A stretch of 64,000 bases of DNA from contig NZ_JAVDXT010000008.1 in NCBI RefSeq assembly GCF_031458075.1, forward strand, positions 1 to 64,000. Reading direction: 5' to 3'. A program made the position numbers and the translations under genes. Positions 58,374-64,000 of this stretch are shown here, one piece after another (the first letter of the stretch is position 1; every line of letters starts with the position of its first letter). Source of the DNA: Rhodoferax_B ferrireducens_A. GTDB taxonomy: Bacteria; Pseudomonadota; Gammaproteobacteria; Burkholderiales; Burkholderiaceae_C. A model generated the notes under the pieces. The model searched no databases and was not told where the DNA came from. It saw only the letters and a program-made list of their open reading frames with translations.

Positions 58374-59939
58374 CTACCCGGCCAGCACGCGGTTCTTGCC
58401 GGTGCGCTTGGCCAGGTACATGGCCTGGTCGGCGCGCTTGATGCAGTCCACGCCCGACTCACCGGTGGCCAGCTGCGCCACGCCGGCGCTGAAGGTGATC
58501 AACACCTTCTGGTTGTCGCGCAGAAAGAACTTCTTGGTCAGTTCACGCTGCAAGCGGGTCAGGGCAAGCACCCCCAGCTCCAGCCCGGTATCGGGCAGCA
58601 CGATCACAAACTCTTCGCCGCCAAACCGGGCCAGGGTGTCCTGGGGCCGCATGGAAGCACGGGTCACGTCGGCCAGATGGGTCAAGGCGGCGTCGCCGGC
58701 TTCGTGGCCCAGGTCGTCGTTGAGCTTCTTGAAGTTGTCGATGTCGAGCAGCGCCAGGCACAGCGGCGTGTCTTTGCGCATGGCCCGGGAAATTTCGCGC
58801 TGGATGGCTTCGTCCAGGCCGCGGCGGTTCAGGGCACCGGTCAAGGGGTCGTGCCGTGCCTGGGCGCTGACCCGGTCCAGCTCCAGATGCAGTTTGCTGA
58901 TTTCGGCCTCGGCCTGCTCGGTTTTATCGCGCATGAACTGCAGCTGCTCGCGCGAATTCTGGGTGTCCAGCGCCATGCTGCGGGTGGCGCTGAGCGCGCT
59001 TTGCAGCACCGGCGCCAATTCTTCTATCGATGTGACCTGCTCGATCTGGCGCGCGCACTCTTCGATCCGCACCTGGTAGACGCCGCTGGATTCGCCCATC
59101 AGGGACAGCCGGTCGACAAACGCCACCAGCAGCTCGCGCATCTGGGTCTGTGCCTCGTGCGCCCGGGTTTTGGCCTCGGCCTGCTTGGCAATCACATCGA
59201 CCAGACGCCGCTGCACGTCGTCCAGCCGGCGCAGGCTCAATGGCGGGGTCGAGGCCTCCATCAGCGCATCGATCTGGCCCTTGAGCCACTGGTCGTCTAT
59301 GCAGAGCTCACCGATGTTGGTGAACACCAGGTGCAAGAGCTGCAGCAGCACGATCTTGATTTCAGCCTGGTCCTCGGCGGTGAACGACAGGCGGTGGCTG
59401 AAGTTGGCCAGCATGGTCTTGGTGCGCGGCAGGTCGGGCACCGGCTGGCGGATGAAGGCCAGCAGCTCGCGGGCCTGCTCGAGAAAGCGGTCGTCGTCGG
59501 TGCCCAGGGCCGGCAGCGCGTTGTCGATCAGGCGCGCGATCTGCTCCATGAATTCGGGGGTCAGCGCCGGGTTGCTATGCGGGCTGGCAGCCAGGGGTGC
59601 CAGCCCGCTGTCCGATACCGTGGGTGCCACCATGCCGAAGCCGGCGTAGCCCACCAAGGCGTTTTGCACACCCTCCCAGCTGCGCTGGGAAATCGCCGAC
59701 TCCAGCAGGCCACATTGCTTTTGCTGGCCCGGGTTCTTGGCGGGCAGGGCGGCCGAGATTTGCCGCAGCCGGTCAAACGGGAAATGGGCCGGGGGCAGGG
59801 TGCCAGCCACCTCGTGGTACAGGGCTTGGTAGTTCTCAGGCGTAGGCGCCAGCTTTTTGAGACTCAGCTGCTTGAATGTTTCGCGCGCAATTTCACTAGG
59901 AGATCGATCAGCCATGGGACTCGCAGTTAAATCTGTCAT
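58374..59939 (-). CDS. Diguanylate cyclase with a long helical N-terminal region
   Basis: This 521-residue soluble protein has an N-terminal region (about 1-310) rich in helices with no recognised sensor domain and no TM segment. The GGDEF domain begins at about 345 (HDPLTGALNRRGLDEAI) and contains the active site RFGGEEFVIVLPD. The product-inhibition I-site RPQD lies five residues before GGEEF. It should therefore make c-di-GMP with feedback control. The ATG at 59939 is chosen; a GTG two codons upstream is possible. It diverges from the yqiA-like gene and is downstream of nothing else on its strand here. Confidence 0.9.
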   Translation of the reverse strand: MTDLTASPMADRSPSEIARETFKQLSLKKLAPTPENYQALYHEVAGTLPPAHFPFDRLRQISAALPAKNPGQQKQCGLLESAISQRSWEGVQNALVGYAGFGMVAPTVSDSGLAPLAASPHSNPALTPEFMEQIARLIDNALPALGTDDDRFLEQARELLAFIRQPVPDLPRTKTMLANFSHRLSFTAEDQAEIKIVLLQLLHLVFTNIGELCIDDQWLKGQIDALMEASTPPLSLRRLDDVQRRLVDVIAKQAEAKTRAHEAQTQMRELLVAFVDRLSLMGESSGVYQVRIEECARQIEQVTSIEELAPVLQSALSATRSMALDTQNSREQLQFMRDKTEQAEAEISKLHLELDRVSAQARHDPLTGALNRRGLDEAIQREISRAMRKDTPLCLALLDIDNFKKLNDDLGHEAGDAALTHLADVTRASMRPQDTLARFGGEEFVIVLPDTGLELGVLALTRLQRELTKKFFLRDNQKVLITFSAGVAQLATGESGVDCIKRADQAMYLAKRTGKNRVLAG

Positions 59940-60027
59940 GGGCACTCGCCCCCAAAGACGCTGATCGTATCTGGTAAACCCGGCAAATCCAAGGCAAGAA
60001 ACCGCTTATGTTTGCTAGCATTAGCTT

Positions 60028-60618
60028 ATGCCTGTCACCCATTTGCTGTACCTCCACGGCTTTCGCTCGTCGCCCCAATCGGCCAAGGCCCGGCAGGTGG
60101 CGCAACGGGTGCAAACCCAGCACCCCGCCGTCACCTGGTGGTGTCCGCAACTGCCGCCATCCCCGCAGGCGGCCATGGCCCTGGTGCAGCAAGGCATTGC
60201 CGACTGGCCGCGGCCAACCATGGCCGTGATCGGTTCGTCCCTGGGCGGCTTTTATGCCACCTGGGTGGCAGAGCACACCGGCTGCAAATCGGTGCTGCTG
60301 AATCCCGCGGTAGACCCAGCGCGGGACCTGGCCAGGTACATCGGCGAGCAGACCAGCTGGCAAAACCCCGAAGAGCGGTTTTTCTTCGAACCCGCCTTTA
60401 TTGGCGAGTTGCAGGCCCTGACCCTGCACAACCAGCCCCCACCCGAGCGCTGCCGGACCATCATCGCCAAGGGCGACGAGGTGCTGGACTGGCGCGAAAT
60501 GGCAGCCCGCTACGCCAGCGCCCAGCCCCTGCTGCTGGAGGGCGGCGACCACGCCCTGAGCGACTTCGACGCGCATATCGACGGCATATTTGCGTTTCTT
60601 GACCTGCTCAGCATCTGA
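60028..60618 (+). CDS. yqiA: YqiA-type esterase (alpha/beta hydrolase)
   Basis: This 196-residue protein is of the UPF0227/YqiA family. MPVTHLLYLHGFRSSPQSAK has the oxyanion HGF motif, and the nucleophile elbow GSSLGGFYATWVA has the Ser. PERCRTIIAKGDEVLDW and GGDHALSDFD carry the Asp and His. It hydrolyses short acyl esters or CoA esters in E. coli; the physiological substrate is unknown. It lies 88 bases after the divergent GGDEF gene start. Confidence 0.9.
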   Translation: MPVTHLLYLHGFRSSPQSAKARQVAQRVQTQHPAVTWWCPQLPPSPQAAMALVQQGIADWPRPTMAVIGSSLGGFYATWVAEHTGCKSVLLNPAVDPARDLARYIGEQTSWQNPEERFFFEPAFIGELQALTLHNQPPPERCRTIIAKGDEVLDWREMAARYASAQPLLLEGGDHALSDFDAHIDGIFAFLDLLSI

Positions 60619-60663
60619 GCGCCAAATCGGACCGGCCGCGCCGCATGGGAGAATTCGGCCCAT

Positions 60664-62712
60664 ATGTTTGCATTATTTGAAGAAGCCGGAAAATTCATGG
60701 CCGGGCGCATCCTGTCCGAAGCGGAGTCCTCCGCCCAGGTCGAGCTCGACAGCGGCAAGCGGGTCAAGGTCAAGGCCGCCAACCTGCTGCTGAAGTTCGA
60801 CAAGCCGACGCCTGCGGTCCTGCTGCGCGACGCCCAGCTGGTGGCCGCCGATATCGAGCTGGAAATGGCCTGGGAATTCGCGCCCGAGGACGATTTCGGC
60901 TTTGCCGACCTGGCGCGTGACTATTTCAGCGACAAAGCCACGCTGGAGCAGCAAACCGCCATGCTGCTGCGCCTGTTCGAGGCGCCGCACTACTTCCGCC
61001 GCGCCGGCAAGGGGCGCTTCCGCAAGGCTCCGGCCGAAATCCTGCAACTGGCGCTGGCCGCGATCGAAAAGAAGCAGCAGATTGCTATCCAAATTGCGGC
61101 CTGGGCGGAGGAGCTCAGCCAGGGCCAGTGCCCGCCCGCTGTGCGTGAGCAGCTATACAAAATACTCTTTAAACCCGATAAAAACGGCCCTGAGTACAAG
61201 GCCGTGGTCGAAGCCTCCCGCGCCACCCACAAGGCGCCATTGGTGCTGCTGCAGCATGCCGGCGCCATCGACTCGCCCTACCAGTTCCACTGGCGGCGCT
61301 TTCTGCTGGAGAACTTCCCCAAGGGCACGGGCTTCCCCGCGCTGGAAGCGCCGCAAATCCTCGACGATTTGCCGCTGTCCACGGCGCAGGCCTTCTCCAT
61401 CGACGATTCGCAAACCACCGAGATCGACGACGCGCTGTCGGTGCAGGGCCTGGGCAGCGGCACGGTCACCCTGGGCATCCACATCGCCGCGCCCGGCCTG
61501 GCCGTCAGCCCCGGCAGCGCCATCGACCAATTGGGCCGCGCCCGCCTGTCCACCGTCTACATGCCGGGCTACAAGCTGACCATGCTGCCCGATGCCGTGG
61601 TGCAGCACTACACGCTGCAGGAGGGCCGCGACTGCCCGGCCGTGTCGCTGTACGTCACGCTGGACGAGGCGACGCTGGAAATCAGCGCCACCGAAACCCG
61701 GCTGGAACGGGTCCGCATCGCCGCCAACCTGCGCCACGACCAGCTCGACACCTTGGTGACGGCCGAATGGCTGGAGAACCCTGCGTTTGAGCATGAAAAT
61801 GGCAGTGCAAGCATACCGATGCAGCGCGAGCAGCTATCATTTTTATACCGCCTCGCAAAACATCTGAAAGCCCAGCGCGAAGTGGTGCGCGGCAAGCCGG
61901 AGAACTTCAACCGGCCGGACTACAACTTCAAGCTGGTTGGCAAGGACGGCGACGAACCCGCGGGTACCGAGCAGGTGCAAATCACCACCCGCCAGCGCGG
62001 TGCCCCCCTGGACCTGATGGTGGCCGAGGCCATGATCCTGGCCAACAGCACCTGGGGCCAGTGGATGGCCGAGAACGGCGTGCCCGGCATCTACCGCAGC
62101 CAGGCCAGCCTGCTGCCCGGGGTGAAAGTGCGCATGGGCACCAAGGCGCTGCCGCACGCCGGCATCGGCGTCAAAAGCTATGCCTGGAGCACCTCGCCCT
62201 TACGCCGCTATACCGACCTGGTGAACCAGTGGCAGATCATCGCCTGCGCCCGCCACGGCAAGACCGCCGCGCTGGCCGCGCCATTCAAGCCCAAGGACGC
62301 TGACCTGTTCTCCATCATCTCGATGTTTGACGCAGCCTACGCCACCTACAACGGCTACCAGGGTGCGATGGAACGCTTCTGGACGCTGAAGTACCTGCAG
62401 CAGAACGGCATTACCGAAATCATTGGCAGCGTCTTCAAGGACGGCATGGTGCGGGCCGACAGCCTGCCGCTGGTGTTGCCGGTGCTGGGCGACGCGCCGC
62501 GCGGCGCCAAGGTGCGGGTCAAGCTGGGCGACATCGACGAAATCACGCTGGACATCAGCGGCACCGTGGTCGAGCGGCTCGACACCCCGGTCGAAACCGT
62601 GGACGACGCACCGGCCGAAGACGAAGAAGACGACACCGCGGCCGGGCCGATTGCCATTGCCGTCGACATGAACGAAGCCGAAGCGGCCCCGGCCACTGAT
62701 ATAGCACCGTGA
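60664..62712 (+). CDS. RNase II/R-family exoribonuclease (RNB domain)
   Basis: This 682-residue 3'-5' exoribonuclease has the RNB catalytic motif SIDDSQTTEIDDALSV (the Asp cluster), SVYMPGYKLTMLPDAV-like HTVYLP region, VEAMILANSTWGQWM and the conserved end motif SYAWSTSPLRRYTDLVNQW. The N-terminal ~250 residues and the acidic C-terminal extension (DAPAEDEEDDTA) are as in the betaproteobacterial type that differs from E. coli RNase R. Two ~65-bp repeat-like stretches (61105-61168 and 61785-61849) lie in frame in the coding sequence. The stop overlaps the GTG of the next gene. Confidence 0.93.
   Translation: MFALFEEAGKFMAGRILSEAESSAQVELDSGKRVKVKAANLLLKFDKPTPAVLLRDAQLVAADIELEMAWEFAPEDDFGFADLARDYFSDKATLEQQTAMLLRLFEAPHYFRRAGKGRFRKAPAEILQLALAAIEKKQQIAIQIAAWAEELSQGQCPPAVREQLYKILFKPDKNGPEYKAVVEASRATHKAPLVLLQHAGAIDSPYQFHWRRFLLENFPKGTGFPALEAPQILDDLPLSTAQAFSIDDSQTTEIDDALSVQGLGSGTVTLGIHIAAPGLAVSPGSAIDQLGRARLSTVYMPGYKLTMLPDAVVQHYTLQEGRDCPAVSLYVTLDEATLEISATETRLERVRIAANLRHDQLDTLVTAEWLENPAFEHENGSASIPMQREQLSFLYRLAKHLKAQREVVRGKPENFNRPDYNFKLVGKDGDEPAGTEQVQITTRQRGAPLDLMVAEAMILANSTWGQWMAENGVPGIYRSQASLLPGVKVRMGTKALPHAGIGVKSYAWSTSPLRRYTDLVNQWQIIACARHGKTAALAAPFKPKDADLFSIISMFDAAYATYNGYQGAMERFWTLKYLQQNGITEIIGSVFKDGMVRADSLPLVLPVLGDAPRGAKVRVKLGDIDEITLDISGTVVERLDTPVETVDDAPAEDEEDDTAAGPIAIAVDMNEAEAAPATDIAP
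61105..61168 (-). repeat. Partial ~65-bp repeat copy inside the RNase gene
   Basis: GTGCGTGAGCAGCTATACAA and AAATACTCTTT match the ATAGCTGCTCACGC end of the family in reverse orientation, with a two-base shift. The other end is poor. The codons there (CTA, ATA, TTT, AAA) are unlike the gene average. Confidence 0.4.
61785..61849 (-). repeat. ~65-bp repeat copy inside the RNase gene
   Basis: In reverse orientation TATAAAAATGATAGCTGCTC and GCGCTGCATCGG are followed by GGTATGCTTGCACTGCC and TTTTCATGCTC. The ATAGCTGCTCGCGC core is perfect. It encodes NGSASIPMQREQLSFLY in frame. Confidence 0.7.
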
Positions 62713-63575
62713 ACCTGCGTTTTCTCCCCAGCTTCAGCCCCCTGCAGCTTGCGCTGGGGTTCTCCATCGGCCTGCACGCGGTGCTGCTGACGCTGCGCTT
62801 CGTAGACCCGGAAAGCTTCAACCGGGTGTTCCAGGACACGCCGCTGGAGGTGATTCTGGTGAACGCTAAGTCCACCACCCCGCCCGAGCGCGCAACCGCC
62901 ATCGCCCAGGCCTCGCTGGCCGGCGGCGGCGAAGCCGAGAAGGGCCGCTCCACCTCGCCGCTGCCGCCCTCGGCGCTGACCGACCTGGGCGAGACCATGG
63001 AAGAAACCCAGCGCAAGATGGACGCAATGCAGCAGCAGCAAACCATGCTGCTGGCGCAGGTCAGCCAGCAGCTGGCCAGCATGCCCCTGCCCGACCCAAA
63101 GCAGGCCAGCAATTCCCCCGAAGCCGCGGCCCAGGAAGAAAAGCGCCGCCAGCTGCTGAACCTGCTGGCCGAGATCGAGCGGCGCATCAACCAGGAAAAC
63201 TCCCGCCCCAAGCGCCGCTACGTCAGCCCCGCCACCCGCGAAGAGGTGTACGCGGTGTACTACGACGGCCTGCGCCGCCGGGTCGAAGACCGGGGCACCG
63301 AGAACTTCCCCGAATACGCGGGCAAGAAGCTCTACGGCGCCCTGACCATGATCGTCACGGTCAATTTTGACGGCCAGGTGCTAGCCACCCAGATCGCCGA
63401 AAGCTCGGGCAACCGCACGCTGGACCGGCGCGCCGAGGCCATCGTTCGCAGCGCCGGGCCGTTTGGCCAGTTCAGCGACGCCATGCGGGCCAAGGTGGAC
63501 CAGCTGGTGGTGGTATCGCGCTTCCGCTTCACCCGCGACCAGACGCTGGAAACCAAAGTCGGCGCCACGCCCTGA
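62709..63575 (+). CDS. TonB-family energy transducer protein
   Basis: This 288-residue protein has a GTG start overlapping the upstream stop (GTGA). One N-terminal TM helix (LQLALGFSIGLHAVLLTLRF) with the His of TonB-like proteins is followed by a proline- and glutamine-rich stretch with a coiled coil (METQRKMDAMQQQQTMLLAQ-like) and a C-terminal TonB domain (KLYGALTMIVTVNFDGQVLA, SGNRTLDRRAEAIVRSAGPF). It would couple the proton motive force to an outer-membrane receptor or belong to a TonB-like structural protein; no exbB/exbD is near. Confidence 0.88.
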   Translation: MNLRFLPSFSPLQLALGFSIGLHAVLLTLRFVDPESFNRVFQDTPLEVILVNAKSTTPPERATAIAQASLAGGGEAEKGRSTSPLPPSALTDLGETMEETQRKMDAMQQQQTMLLAQVSQQLASMPLPDPKQASNSPEAAAQEEKRRQLLNLLAEIERRINQENSRPKRRYVSPATREEVYAVYYDGLRRRVEDRGTENFPEYAGKKLYGALTMIVTVNFDGQVLATQIAESSGNRTLDRRAEAIVRSAGPFGQFSDAMRAKVDQLVVVSRFRFTRDQTLETKVGATP

Positions 63576-63601
63576 CCCTCTCATTTTCGAAAAAAGTTTT
63601 T

Positions 63602-64000
63602 ATGGACCGCTATTGCGTGATGGGCAACCCGGTAGAGCACAGCAAATCGCCGTGGATCCACGCCCGCTTTGCCGAGCTGACCGGCCACAGTCTGCAGTAC
63701 GGCAAGCGCCTGGTCCCGCTGGATGGCTTCGCCCAGGCCGTGACCGACCTGCGCGCCGAAGGCGGCCTGGGCTGCAATATCACCGTGCCCTTCAAGTTTG
63801 AAGCCGCCCGGCTGGCCCAGCACGAATCTGCGCGCGCCCGCCTGGCCGGGGCCAGCAATTTTCTGCTCTTCCGCAGCGACGGCATCTTTGCCGACAACAC
63901 CGATGGTGCAGGCTTGGTCAACGACATCCAGGCCAATGCCGGCGTCGCCCTGGCGGGGCGCGATGTGCTGCTAATCGGTGCCGGCGGCGCCTCGGCCGGG
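63602..64000 (+). CDS. aroE: Shikimate dehydrogenase, N-terminal part (runs off the window)
   Basis: This ORF gives 133 residues to the window end. It starts MDRYCVMGNPVEHSKSPWIH, the shikimate-binding motif, and has NITVPFKFEA with the catalytic Lys, DNTDGAGLVNDI and the start of the NADP-binding GAGGAS loop. It catalyses 3-dehydroshikimate to shikimate, in the same pathway as the aroG gene at 54-55 kb. The ATG at 63602 is chosen by the conserved start. Confidence 0.96.
   Translation, partial: MDRYCVMGNPVEHSKSPWIHARFAELTGHSLQYGKRLVPLDGFAQAVTDLRAEGGLGCNITVPFKFEAARLAQHESARARLAGASNFLLFRSDGIFADNTDGAGLVNDIQANAGVALAGRDVLLIGAGGASAG

Overview
The window is GC-rich, densely coded chromosome of a betaproteobacterium. 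Gene order and gene content point to the Burkholderiales, most likely Comamonadaceae (Rhodoferax/Polaromonas/Acidovorax type). Supporting signs are the block lolB-ispE-tRNA-Gln-prs-rplY-pth, the block tlpA-accB-accC-prmA-DUF3426, an Ala/Lys/Pro histone H1-like protein with the C-terminus LNPQAAWPFPTASKP, several near-identical methyl-accepting chemotaxis proteins, and a dispersed ~65-bp repeat that I associate with this family. Genus assignment is inference; no rRNA is present.

Layout. 1-1.8 kb: end of a sugar ABC transporter (permease start, solute-binding protein) with a palindromic operator candidate. 1.8-2.8 kb: a decayed, frameshifted phage-type integrase remnant beside a tRNA(CAT). 2.8-7.3 kb: hrcA diverging from nadK-recN-rapZ. 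7.4-11.3 kb: leftward cluster mutM, dynamin-like GTPase, mutY. 11.4-17 kb: TPR lipoprotein, lolB, ispE, tRNA-Gln, prs, rplY, pth. 17-18 kb: ferredoxin and rpe leftward. 18.1-24.3 kb: apaG, thiL, CoA-binding protein, lipoprotein, hemE, then an AT-rich gap with two DnaA boxes before priA. 24.3-34.7 kb: tapT, four chemoreceptors, and a TPR/OGT-like glycosyltransferase. 34.9-41.3 kb: ffh leftward; ypjD, a small Cys protein, pilS, pilR and ampD rightward with overlapping ends. 41.3-46 kb: NrdR-controlled nrdA-nrdB. 46-51.9 kb: histone H1-like gene, then leftward genes for DUF3426, PrmA, AccC, AccB, a TlpA-like thioredoxin and a hypothetical protein. 51.9-59.9 kb: mpl, a hypothetical protein, an aroG-type DAHP synthase with an aromatic leader-peptide attenuator, tldD, rodA and a diguanylate cyclase. 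60-64 kb: yqiA-like esterase, RNase II-family nuclease, TonB-family protein and the start of aroE.

Two things stand out. First, upstream of the DAHP synthase lies an 18-residue ORF, MQQHVFAYFYFWFSVPGG, followed by a perfect terminator hairpin and a competing antiterminator segment. This is a textbook ribosome-mediated attenuator that appears to sense Phe, Tyr and Trp together. Second, a ~65-bp repeat family (core ATAGCTGCT...GCGC...GGCC) occurs at least 12 times. Some copies fill whole convergent gene junctions as stem-loops and even supply stop codons. Others lie inside conserved genes (nadK, recN, thiL, tldD, and the RNase gene at two places) in frame and in either orientation, marked by rare AT-rich codons.

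Other points of note are a hexanucleotide microsatellite upstream of a chemoreceptor, an Aer-like receptor lacking seven residues of its FAD-binding PAS region, a long hairpin between nrdA and nrdB, and a chimeric integrase remnant. Most other genes are ordinary housekeeping genes whose identities are clear from conserved motifs.
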